Shown piece by piece: positions 1 through 8,031 of a stretch of DNA of 34,471 nt. This DNA is from Bacillota bacterium (GTDB taxonomy: Bacteria > Bacillota > Clostridia > Christensenellales > Pumilibacteraceae). Where the stretch lies: contig WRGC01000018.1 of NCBI GenBank assembly GCA_009787385.1, positions 1 to 34,471 on the forward strand. Reading direction: 5' to 3'. The notes beneath the pieces were generated by a model. That model searched no databases. It was given only the letters and a program-made list of their open reading frames with translations, and had not been told where the DNA came from. How positions within the stretch are numbered: the first letter of the stretch is position 1; every line of letters starts with the position of its first letter. The position numbers were made by a program, and so were the translations under genes.

Positions 1-51
1 TAATTTTGTAGATAAGTATAAGTACAAATACGACTATCTTTAATGTATGCG

Positions 52-85
52 AAAGGATATATACTCAATTGAGTATATATCCTTT
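52..85 (+). terminator. Rho-independent terminator of a gene upstream of the window
   Basis: A perfect 34-base palindrome with 17-base arms (left arm begins AAAGGATATATACTC) is followed by a T run at 83-87. It would end a gene lying to the left of the window. The full symmetry means it could also act on the other strand. Bases 86-209 show no open reading frame I can support. Confidence 0.75.
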
Positions 86-163
86 TTGTTTTGTGTTGAT
101 GGTATAGATATTTATTGCTTTGAGTTGTAATAGTATATTGCTGGATTTATAACCACTTATAAG

Positions 164-235
164 GTAGTGTATTGGTAAATATTGTATGTTAATATATTGT
201 GAATAAATATTGACAATATATATATATGCTATAAT
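164..235 (+). repeat. 72-bp duplicated promoter cassette, copy 1
   Basis: Bases 164-235 match 1523-1594 at 69 of 72 positions (mismatches at 169, 226 and 232). The block ends exactly at the -10 element of both promoters, so two accessory genes share upstream control DNA. It probably arose by duplication or gene conversion. Confidence 0.85.
210..235 (+). promoter_or_regulatory. Promoter of the DUF4268 gene
   Basis: TTGACA (210-215) and an extended -10 TGcTATAAT (-10 hexamer 230-235) are separated by only 14 bases, shorter than the usual 17. The same 14-base spacing occurs in the second copy at 1569-1594. The TG extension may compensate. The predicted leader is about 80 bases. Confidence 0.6.
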
Positions 236-322
236 TTATAGTGAGTGATTTAAAAAAATAAAAATGATAAGCGATAGAAAAACTAAGATTGTTTTTTTAA
301 AAATATAAGGGATTGATGGAAT

Positions 323-1267
323 ATGAATATAGGAAAATTGGAGAATGTAAATTTGCGAGAATTGTGGAAGCATGAAGCAATTGATTTTACAAGATGGTTG
401 GCACAAGATGGTCTTGAAATTTTGAGCAAAGAAGTAGGATTGAATCTAATTAATCCAAAAACCGAACAAAGTGTTGGTGGATTTTTTTGTGATATTATTT
501 GTGAAGATGAGTTTACTAATAAAAAAATTATTATAGAAAATCAACTGGAGAATACGGACCACAAACATTTAGGTCAAATTATAACATATGCAAGTGGAAT
601 GGACGCAAGCTGCATGATATGGATTGTAGAGCAAGCAAGACAAGAACACAAAAGTGCAATAGAATGGCTTAATAACAAAACAATTACTGGTATAGATTTT
701 TTCTTGATTGAGTTGAGAGCATATAAAATAGGAAATAGCAATCCTGCACCCAAATTTGAGATTGTTGAGTCTCCAAATGAGTGGAGTAGAGCAATAAAAA
801 GGGGAATAGAAAGTGGAGAAATTAATAAATCCAAAATACGCAATCTTCCTTTTTGGGAAAATTTTAATAGCATTTTAAGTAATAGAAAAGATATAGGATT
901 AAATGCAACAAGGGCTGTTGCTAGTAGGCACTATTGTGATTTTTCAATTGCTAGTCTTATATGTCATTTAAGTGCAGATTTGATGTGGAGAGATAGATTT
1001 ATAAGAATCAACTTTTATATCCCTGACAACAAGGACTTGTATGATTTTGTATACAAAAGTAAAAATACTATTGAGAATGAATTGAAAGGAGTATCATTGG
1101 ATTGGGATAGAAAAGAAGATAAAAAACCATCTTCAGTTTCTACCAATATTGATGGGCTTAGCTTTGAAAATCAATCTAACTATAATGATTTGTGTAATAA
1201 AATTATTGATATGTTAGTAAGATTTAGAAAAGTATTTTTGCCTATTGTGAATAGTTTTAGTGCATAG
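323..1267 (+). CDS. DUF4268-type protein with PD-(D/E)XK-like N-terminal domain
   Basis: A 314-residue cytoplasmic protein with no signal peptide or membrane segment. Residues about 45-90 carry a block typical of DUF4268 proteins: GGFFCDI, then IIIENQLE, then DHKHLGQIITYASG. The spacing of Asp (FCD) and Glu-x-Gln (ENQ) resembles a PD-(D/E)XK nuclease core in which the usual Lys is replaced by Gln. The C-terminal half (about 180-310) is the DUF4268 region, with conserved aromatic and charged residues and no clear catalytic motif. Such proteins are common in accessory islands; their biochemical role is not established, so nuclease activity is inference. The ATG at 323 is preceded by AAGGGA and GATGGA. 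The gene stands alone, with its own promoter and a terminator at 1400-1440. Confidence 0.75.
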   Translation: MNIGKLENVNLRELWKHEAIDFTRWLAQDGLEILSKEVGLNLINPKTEQSVGGFFCDIICEDEFTNKKIIIENQLENTDHKHLGQIITYASGMDASCMIWIVEQARQEHKSAIEWLNNKTITGIDFFLIELRAYKIGNSNPAPKFEIVESPNEWSRAIKRGIESGEINKSKIRNLPFWENFNSILSNRKDIGLNATRAVASRHYCDFSIASLICHLSADLMWRDRFIRINFYIPDNKDLYDFVYKSKNTIENELKGVSLDWDRKEDKKPSSVSTNIDGLSFENQSNYNDLCNKIIDMLVRFRKVFLPIVNSFSA

Positions 1268-1399
1268 ACATTATGTAATGCAATATTTTAAACTTTTATA
1301 AGTTATAAAAACTTGTTTGTTCAAATTGTCAAAAGCATTGTTTTATTGTACAACATATTATAATGCATATTAAAAAAGAAAATAAAATTGATATTAAAG

Positions 1400-1440
1400 A
1401 ATAAAGCTGTATCAAGCAAAAAGTTTGATACAGTTTTATT
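1400..1440 (+). terminator. Terminator after the DUF4268 gene
   Basis: An 18-base stem with G-T wobbles pairs 1400-1417 with 1423-1440 around a loop of five A. The distal arm ends in a T-rich stretch. The rest of 1268-1522 shows no supportable gene. Confidence 0.75.
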
Positions 1441-1522
1441 TTGTGTATTGTACATTATTAGTAGTGCGTTTCGTATTATCAATATATTACTTTTGTATTG
1501 TGATTTATATACTGTCCATATA

Positions 1523-1594
1523 GTAGTTTATTGGTAAATATTGTATGTTAATATATTGTGAATAAATATTGACAATATATATATGTGCTAAAAT
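1523..1594 (+). repeat. 72-bp duplicated promoter cassette, copy 2
   Basis: Second copy of the block at 164-235, with 69 of 72 identities. It contains TTGACA (1569-1574) and extended -10 TGcTAAAAT (hexamer 1589-1594), again with a 14-base spacer. It serves the small gene starting at 1640. Confidence 0.85.
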
Positions 1595-1639
1595 ATCTTT
1601 ACAAATATATTTTATAAGTTTGACTATGTGGGAGATAAT

Positions 1640-1894
1640 ATGAAAAGTTTTAAGTATGAAAATTCTAAATTAGATGTTTATGTTAAGTCTGGTATTTTAA
1701 GTGGTGGAAGTATTGTGCTTGCAATAGATGGAATTAAAGTTGCTACACGAAGTTATGGCAATGAGATTGGAGCAACTTCAAGTATTAGATTTGAATTTGA
1801 TGGGAAAACAATTGATGTTTTTGTAGAAAAAAGATTGATTGGTGGGAGTAAAATCAAAGTAAGGGTAGGCGGCGAATATTTGATGACTTATTAA
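1640..1894 (+). CDS. Small beta-rich protein of unknown function
   Basis: An 84-residue protein that I do not recognise. It alternates hydrophobic and charged residues with Gly turns (GILSGGSIVLAIDG, EKRLIGGSKIKVRVGGEYL), suggesting a small all-beta fold. Two halves, each with Gly-Gly-Ser followed by a beta strand, may be an internal duplication. The ATG at 1640 is chosen over the in-frame GTG at 1628 because GGGAG (1630-1634) sits five bases before it. It lacks a signal peptide. It is followed after 34 bases by the DUF4177-like gene, so the two are probably cotranscribed from the promoter at 1569-1594. Confidence 0.6.
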   Translation: MKSFKYENSKLDVYVKSGILSGGSIVLAIDGIKVATRSYGNEIGATSSIRFEFDGKTIDVFVEKRLIGGSKIKVRVGGEYLMTY

Positions 1895-1928
1895 TTTATA
1901 AAATAATAACATATAAAGGAGAAATATT

Positions 1929-2099
1929 ATGAGATACGAATACAAAGTAGAAATTCAAAAAACAAATTTTATATTTAGCAATGACAATAAGAAGCAGGAA
2001 AAGCAATTAAATGCCGCTGGTCAAGATGGTTGGAAGTTGGTTTGCGTTGCTGAAGGTAAAAAATTTATGAAATACATGTATGTTAGAGAGATAAATTGA
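1929..2099 (+). CDS. DUF4177-like small protein
   Basis: A 56-residue protein beginning MRYEYKVEIQK and containing LNAAGQDGWKLVCVAEG, then KYMYVRE. This matches the layout of the DUF4177 family: a beta strand with YEYKV, a helix ending LN..G..GWELV, and a final strand ending in an aromatic and Arg. The family is small, widespread and of unknown function. AAAGGAG at 1916-1922 gives a strong ribosome binding site, and the stop is TGA at 2097-2099. The gene is followed by a terminator at 2129-2161 and probably forms a two-gene unit with the preceding gene. Confidence 0.7.
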   Translation: MRYEYKVEIQKTNFIFSNDNKKQEKQLNAAGQDGWKLVCVAEGKKFMKYMYVREIN

Positions 2100-2128
2100 A
2101 GTCAAAATACTAAAATATATTTGTACAT

Positions 2129-2161
2129 AAAAGAACCTTGCCAATATAGTAAGGTTCTTTT
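2129..2161 (+). terminator. Terminator after the DUF4177-like gene
   Basis: AAAAGAACCTT (2129-2139) pairs with AAGGTTCTTTT (2151-2161) across an 11-base loop and runs into a T tract. Confidence 0.8.
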
Positions 2162-2320
2162 TAATTATTTAAATATTTTTGAGATTTATATTTATTATTA
2201 GTGCATATATCAATATATAAATATGTCTAAAATAAATAAATTTTGTGAATAAAATATAATTTTGGTAATATTTTAACACTGAATATCTATGATGATTTAT
2301 TTTTTTAAAATTAGATAATA

Positions 2321-2329
2321 TGCTATAAT
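2321..2329 (+). promoter_or_regulatory. Extended -10 promoter of the MACPF lipoprotein gene
   Basis: TGcTATAAT at 2321-2329 is a perfect extended -10. No good -35 lies 17 bases upstream (only a T run), so this promoter relies on the extended -10. The GTG start lies 51 bases downstream, after AGGAG (2369-2373). Confidence 0.5.
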
Positions 2330-2380
2330 TGTGGGAGTAATTGATATTGTATTAGTTCTAACAAAATAGGAGATAGATGA

Positions 2381-5300
2381 GTGAAAAAATTTGTAAGAGT
2401 TGATAATAAAACTAAATTAGTACATATGATAGCGACACTAATAGTGTTGTTGTTTGTTGTTTCTATGTCTTTGGTAGCTTGTGTTGGCAAAACAGGAGGT
2501 GAAGAAATACCTAATTTGCCCAATATACCGCCTGTTGTACCAACCAATGTATTTGTAGATAGTAAGGCTAGTAGTCTTACTAGTTATGCTATACCAAATC
2601 TCAAATGGGATAGCAATACGGATATGGATAGTAGAGTATCCTGTAGATGGTACAAGTTTTGATTTGTCTATTTTGCAACCGGGGTATCATGATTTGTCTG
2701 TAGCTTCTGTAGTTGATGGGGAGGTTAGCGATTTTAGTAGACCAATATCACACTTTAGTTATGGAAAGTTGGATAGTAGTTCGTGGAGTCCTACTAAGGG
2801 ACAGGATTCTGGATTGTTGGGTGCTATGGACGAAATTAGTGTTGGGTCTAGTTTTTTGGGATTTGGCTTTGACATGATTAATTCTACCGAAGTTAGTAGT
2901 AGAACTGTAAGACGCAATTTTCCTATTTTTGATTTGCAAGGGCTTAAAATGCAACCTGTCGTCAAAGATAAGGAGTTTTTTACTAGTGTGTTTGACACTT
3001 ACGAAGAGAGTGCCGTAGACTTTATGGAGAGTATGAATGGCAAACTCAATATCAATGCAAGTGGTTTTTGGGGTGGAGCTTCTATGTCTTCTACATTTGG
3101 CTCTTTGTCTACTAGCAAAAGCTCACATAGTTTTAAAATGCTTGATGCTTATGTTCATAGTTACAATCTTACAATGCAAAGTGGTATGAGTGACTTGCGT
3201 AACATACTAGACAAAGATTTTTTGTTGGACTTGTATGACCCAAATATGTCACCTGCAAAATTGATGGACAAGTATGGTACTCACTTTATCACAGGTGTAG
3301 ATATGGGAGGTAGACTAAAGAGTACTTATCTCTTAGAAGCTGATGAACAAAGTAGTATAGACAATGTCAATTTGGCTATCAGTATGCAGTTTAATTATGG
3401 TGTAGGAAATGCAGGTGGAGACGCTAGTATAGATTGGCGAAAAGAAGCTAATGAAAAACATGTAAGTGCCAAGACAGCTATTTGGGCATTGGGTGGCAAT
3501 AGTGATGAAGAATTCTTTGACTTTAGTAGTGATGATCAAGTTAGAAAATATTATGCTGCTTGGGCAAAGACGCTCAACAATAGTCCTGCTCTAATGGGCA
3601 TAGGTTCTAGTCAAGACTTGATACCAATTTGGAACTTGATAGACAGTATCAATGATAGCCCTGAATATTCTTGGACATATGAAGATGGGACAAATATAGA
3701 CAATTTGACTAGGTCAGCTCAATTGCAAGAGTACTTTTGGCAATATGGTAGAGAGCAACAAGTTAAGTTTTATAACACTTATGGGCATGAAGTGTCTTTG
3801 CCAACTAAGATAGAAAATATTACAGTAGGTGGACAAGCGCCAGTGTATGATTCATCTGTTGGAGACTATGTATACTATGTAAGACCAGAAGCAGATAAAA
3901 ATGAAAATATAGAGTTGAGATTTAATGTATTGCCTAGCAATGCTACTCTCTTTGACAAAGAGTATAGTGTACAACCACATTTTGGAAACTATCTCACAAT
4001 ATCCAAAAGTGGTATAATCAACATGACTGACAATGCTAAATTGGGTGAAACCATAAGAGTAATATTGTCGGTAGGTGGTATACGCCAAACAATCACACTC
4101 AAAACTGCAAGAGTTTTTGACATCACTTTTGATGCTGGTGATGGCTCATTTGGCAAAGACAATTATGGGCAAGATATCAAGCAGATTGTGAGAAAGGTAG
4201 ATTATTTGGATACAGTACAAAGTATTAGTAGAGAAATTGATAATTCAACAGGTAAATCAATAGAGCCAATTTTAAAAGATTTTGTATTTGATAAAGATAA
4301 TGCATTGAATGATGTAAATGAGATTGTATATACAGATGGTTGGTTGGATGAAAAAGGAAAATTGTTTGAATTTGGCTACCTTACATTGAGTGACATTACT
4401 TTATTTCCAAAATGGAAAAAAGAATACCATACTATTACTTTTGATGCTAATGAAGATATGGGAGGATATTTTAAAAATAGTAGTGAAAATACTTATACAA
4501 TAGAGTTGCAATATAGGTACGATGAATTGGTTCAGTCACTATTAGCATTGGGGTATTCTAATCCAGTCAAAGATCCTATTGATGGCAACAAGCAATATTT
4601 TGACAATTGGTATATAAGCAAAACTAGCAATGAACCATTTGTATTTAATAAATCTATTACAGAAGATATTACACTGTTTGCAAAGTATAAGCAGACTAGA
4701 ATAATTAGTATTGAGTTTGATTTGATGGGTGGAGAGGGTGATTTCCCTATAAAACAGTATGAACTAGAAGATGGTGATAATACACTCCTTAGCTGGGCAA
4801 TACCACAAGATCATTTTCCCCAAAAAGGTTTTTATGATTTTAGAGGCTGGTCATTATCTAAAGATAAATATGAAGAGACTGGTGGGAAATGGATATTTGA
4901 CAATACAGTGATATATGCATGGTATCATGATCCTAAATCCGTTAGTATTAATATTGCTTATGACTTTGGAGATGGGACAGAAGCTAATGGAGGAATCAAA
5001 AATGTTGTATTGGGAGAAAAATTAATAAAGCCGTCAAATCCTAGTTATTCAAATTATACATTTGTAAATTGGTTTAAGACAAAGACAACTACAACGCCTT
5101 ATGACTTCAATAGTGTAGTGACTGAAGCATTTACTTTGTATGCTAGGTTTAAAAGAAATCAGTATACAGTTGTTTTTGATACCAATGGTGGGGATAGTGG
5201 CAATTTTGAAGTGTTGGCAAATAATGGAAGAGTAGAAAAGCCTAATGATCCAAAAGGTAAGTATAGGACATTCTTGGGTTGGTATGATAAAAAAGAAGGT

Positions 5301-5816
5301 GGAGTACAAATCAACTTTAGCAATCTATATGTTGAAAGCAATATGACAATATACGCTCATTGGAGTTGGGAGAATACTGTAACGGGCAACAATGTGTTGG
5401 TGCGTACGGCAGAAGTTAAGGTTGATAAAAATGAGCAAACTTGGGGTGAAAGTGATCCATATGATACAGTTTATATCAAAGACTTAGGTTTTAACAAAGT
5501 AGAGATGTTGAATTTGGGATACAAGACTATGCAAGTCTCTATGACTATAGATGTAAAAGAGATAGATGACGGATATCAATATGTCAACTTATACAGGACA
5601 AATATAGCTAGTTCTGCACCATACGAACAAATAAGATTTGAACATGGTAGAAATTATATTGACAAAAATTATAGAGAGTATACATTCAACTTTAGAGCAA
5701 GATCATTAAATGACTTTGAAGACAATTCATTTGTGATTAGGTATGGTTCTAGTGGGTCGTTGAATGATGATTGGCTTCACAAAAATTTGAGAGTGAGAGT
5801 GACATTCTCAAGATAA
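2381..5816 (+). CDS. MACPF-domain lipoprotein with InlB-type repeats, frameshifted near 2631
   Basis: A secreted lipoprotein: residues 1-34 are a signal peptide ending in the lipobox LVAC. A MACPF (perforin-like) domain follows, marked by KYGTHFITGVDMGGRL near 3265-3315. Bases about 4120-5370 encode five InlB/Flg_new-type repeats (for example ITFDAGDGSFG, VVFDTNGGDSGNF, each ending in an aromatic-rich W strand). The last 140 residues look like a beta sandwich. MACPF proteins form pores, and bacterial members include toxins against related bacteria; activity here is inferred. The start is GTG at 2381 after AGGAG. The first frame stops at 2662; the rest is read from a frame open since before 2586. 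A lost GT at about 2631 would restore DMDSVEYPVDGTSF and a 1145-residue protein. This may be a true pseudogene or a sequencing error. Confidence 0.8.
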
Positions 5817-5828
5817 TCTGCAATGTAT

Positions 5829-5860
5829 AAAGAGCTACACTATTGCTAGTGTAGCTCTTT
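5829..5860 (+). terminator. Terminator after the MACPF gene
   Basis: A perfect 14-bp stem (5829-5842 with 5847-5860) has a TTGC loop and a T run. A near-identical hairpin lies at 9792-9823. Confidence 0.85.
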
Positions 5861-5993
5861 TGCTATAATCAAGTACAAAAATCTTTCTACCAATATTATA
5901 TTTAGTAATATCATTATGTAAAAAATAAAGTAATAAAAACATTTATTTGTTTTGTTTGGAAATTATTGGTATATTTATAAAATATGAATATAT

Positions 5994-6023
5994 TTGACTA
6001 TATATGTACAAATATGGTATAAT
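5994..6023 (+). promoter_or_regulatory. Promoter of the 6263-9709 gene unit
   Basis: TTGACT (5994-5999), an 18-base spacer and extended -10 TGgTATAAT (hexamer 6018-6023). Transcription would start near 6030, leaving a leader of about 230 bases before the first gene. Confidence 0.55.
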
Positions 6024-6029
6024 TAATTA

Positions 6030-6262
6030 ATAAAATTTAAATATAGTATATATAAAATAATTTGAATCACTTTTAGTTAGTAGGTTTTAATTAAATTGAT
6101 ATGAGTGATTTTTAATATATTTATTGACAGTATGTTGAGTAATAAAATTGTGGATATACATTACATAATAAGTGATAATGTTGATAATTATTTATATTAG
6201 TTAAACAATTGAACCTTAAAGAGTTGTTGTATTGTTGGGTTCAAAACTAAATAGGAGATAGT
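6030..6262 (+). other. Long 5' leader with two hairpins, no gene seen
   Basis: An AT-rich leader without a supportable reading frame. AATCACT (6065-6071) pairs with AGTGATT (6104-6110), which is followed by T residues. TTGAACC (6209-6215) pairs with GGTTCAA (6238-6244), a stem ending eight bases before the AGGAG at 6253-6257. The second stem could influence ribosome access. No known riboswitch was recognised. Confidence 0.35.
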
Positions 6263-6526
6263 ATGAAGCCTTGCAATACAAATCAACAAGTTATAAGAAA
6301 TATTATAAATTTGTTAGAGCTTTCTGAAAGTGAGAATGACAAGATAACAGCAACAGAGTTGCTAGATATAATGATGTTGCTTAACTTTGTTAGAGAAAAG
6401 AATATAGATTGGAAAGGATTAAAGAAAATAGTAGATTATATTGATGACAACCAAATAGATTTGAAAGAATTAAAAACATTTTTGAAATTAAAGGAATTGG
6501 GAGCATTTAATTTTAAAACCAAATAG
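6263..6526 (+). CDS. Small helical protein of unknown function
   Basis: An 87-residue protein that I do not recognise. It is predicted to be mainly alpha-helical and charged, with Leu/Ile spacing suggesting a helical bundle (VIRNIINLLELSESEND, TELLDIMMLLNFV, LKELKTFLKLKELG). There is no signal peptide or membrane segment. AGGAG at 6253-6257 supports the ATG at 6263. It is the first gene of a closely spaced unit; 23 bases separate it from the coiled-coil gene. Its role probably depends on the downstream proteins. Confidence 0.6.
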   Translation: MKPCNTNQQVIRNIINLLELSESENDKITATELLDIMMLLNFVREKNIDWKGLKKIVDYIDDNQIDLKELKTFLKLKELGAFNFKTK

Positions 6527-6549
6527 TTGAAAATACAAGGAGTGTAATT

Positions 6550-7701
6550 ATGGCATATAGGGATAAAATACTATCAAAAATTGATATTAAAAAGAGTAAG
6601 CAAGACAAAAAAATAGGTAAAATTAAAAATAAAATCAATGCTTTGTTTGTTAAAATTGGTGAAGTAGGCGAAGAACATGTAGTGGTAAGAAAAGAAATTG
6701 AAAAAGAAAAAAAGGGTAATTGGGTTTTTGTGACAGACAAGCAAAAGGTTGTAGAACATCAATCACTAGAAAAAGGTGAATGGTTTTTTGTGACAGACAA
6801 ACAAAAGGTTGTAGACAAGCCAATTGATGAAATATCTGTAGATAGCGGAGTAATGACTCCATTTAAAGTTGATAATGCTTCATCAACTGAATCTGCATAT
6901 TATTATGGAAATAATCCAATAAGCTCAACAGGATACGATGATAAAGAGACTCAAAATAAAGATACAGAAATTCCAGCAGAAGACTTGATATCAGAACTAA
7001 TTGGAGTTACAAACCAAATAGATGATATTCCATCAGAAAAAGAGCGTTCGGAAATGGCTGCTATAGCTAAGAAGCGTGAAGCTAGAGATAAGGCAAAAGA
7101 AGAGCTAGATATATTAAAAAACAGGATTGAAGAATATGATACTAAGATATATAGATTGACTCAAGACATGATAAGATATCCTGGTGAGGGTAGGACAACA
7201 CTTGATGATGAGTATAAGATAATGGGCGAGAAGTTGTTGAGAATGAAGACTTCAAGAAAATTTATTGTTTTTGAAATATCAAGGTTGGAAAAATATATAG
7301 ATGATTCTAAAATACTTGACATTGTTGACAGTTATACCAAGAAAAGAAAAGAGATGTCATTGTATCCTGCTATTGAAGATTATGATGAATTTAATATATC
7401 TAGAGAGCATATTTTGAAAGAAAATAAAAAATTAGGCAAAGAATTGGATAGTCTAATAGATGAAAATAATGGTTGGGAAATACTTAGAAATGTAGATAAG
7501 CAATACAAAGAAGCTAAAAAGAAAATTGATGATGAAAGAAAAATGTTTGATGGTGCTGAGTGGGAAAAGAAAATAAATGATATAAACAACGAAGAGTATG
7601 ATGAAAGAAAAAATGATTGTGATAGTTGGGAGCAATATATAAAAGATAAGAATAAAGAAGACATATATAAGAAAGATGATTTTAATGATATCAAGGATTA
7701 G
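6550..7701 (+). CDS. Coiled-coil protein with duplicated WVFVTDKQKVV motif
   Basis: A 383-residue, highly charged cytoplasmic protein of unknown function. Residues about 57-88 hold two copies of a 20-residue unit (GNWVFVTDKQKVVE, then GEWFFVTDKQKVVD), a direct repeat also at DNA level (about 6715-6756 and 6774-6815). Residues about 175-240 and 280-380 are predicted coiled coils rich in Lys, Glu and Asp (KEELDILKNRIEEYDTKI; KEAKKKIDDERKMFDGAEWE). The middle is low-complexity and probably disordered. No enzymatic motif was found. AAGGAG at 6537-6542 lies before the ATG. Five bases separate the stop from the next start, so it is cotranscribed. It may be a scaffold, but that is a guess. Confidence 0.6.
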   Translation: MAYRDKILSKIDIKKSKQDKKIGKIKNKINALFVKIGEVGEEHVVVRKEIEKEKKGNWVFVTDKQKVVEHQSLEKGEWFFVTDKQKVVDKPIDEISVDSGVMTPFKVDNASSTESAYYYGNNPISSTGYDDKETQNKDTEIPAEDLISELIGVTNQIDDIPSEKERSEMAAIAKKREARDKAKEELDILKNRIEEYDTKIYRLTQDMIRYPGEGRTTLDDEYKIMGEKLLRMKTSRKFIVFEISRLEKYIDDSKILDIVDSYTKKRKEMSLYPAIEDYDEFNISREHILKENKKLGKELDSLIDENNGWEILRNVDKQYKEAKKKIDDERKMFDGAEWEKKINDINNEEYDERKNDCDSWEQYIKDKNKEDIYKKDDFNDIKD

Positions 7702-7706
7702 GTATT

Positions 7707-8030
7707 ATGGCAAAAATTGAAAAAATTGAAAGAATTGTAAGCTTCTTTAGAGAAGCACGAGAATATATAAAAAAAAATGACTGCTATCAAGCACAATGCA
7801 AATTAAAACAATTTTTGACTGATATAAAAGCACTTGTTGATATTAGTCACAATCAACACAATAGAGTTAAGTTTCAGCAAATTTATAATTTGTATGATTC
7901 TGTGCTTGTGGATATGATAAGAGATGGTATAACAGCAAGAGTCAAAAAACATTTTGGCGGGGCAAATTTGCAAAAATCTCATGACATATCTCTAGAGACA
8001 ATAAGAGGCGAACTTAGAGGGAGAAACTAA
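7707..8030 (+). CDS. Unknown protein, short paralogue of the next gene's N-terminus
   Basis: A 107-residue helical protein that is not a family I recognise. Residues about 12-80 align with residues about 8-78 of the 8032-9057 protein: REAREYIKKNDCYQAQCKL matches RNARKAVVKGDCKLAKREL, then both have (V)KF.(Q/E)I...Y and a Gly-Ile-Thr before (V)..(H/A)F. The N-DC and GIT positions are shared. The two genes are adjacent, one base apart, so this looks like tandem duplication followed by fusion or loss of the C-terminal part. There is no clear ribosome binding site besides GGATTAGG (7695-7702), overlapping the upstream stop. Translational coupling is likely. Confidence 0.6.
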   Translation: MAKIEKIERIVSFFREAREYIKKNDCYQAQCKLKQFLTDIKALVDISHNQHNRVKFQQIYNLYDSVLVDMIRDGITARVKKHFGGANLQKSHDISLETIRGELRGRN

Positions 8031-8031
8031 T

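Noticed and set aside
6209..6250. tRNA-like GGTTCAA sequence
   Set aside because: No cloverleaf with acceptor, D and anticodon arms can be built around it.
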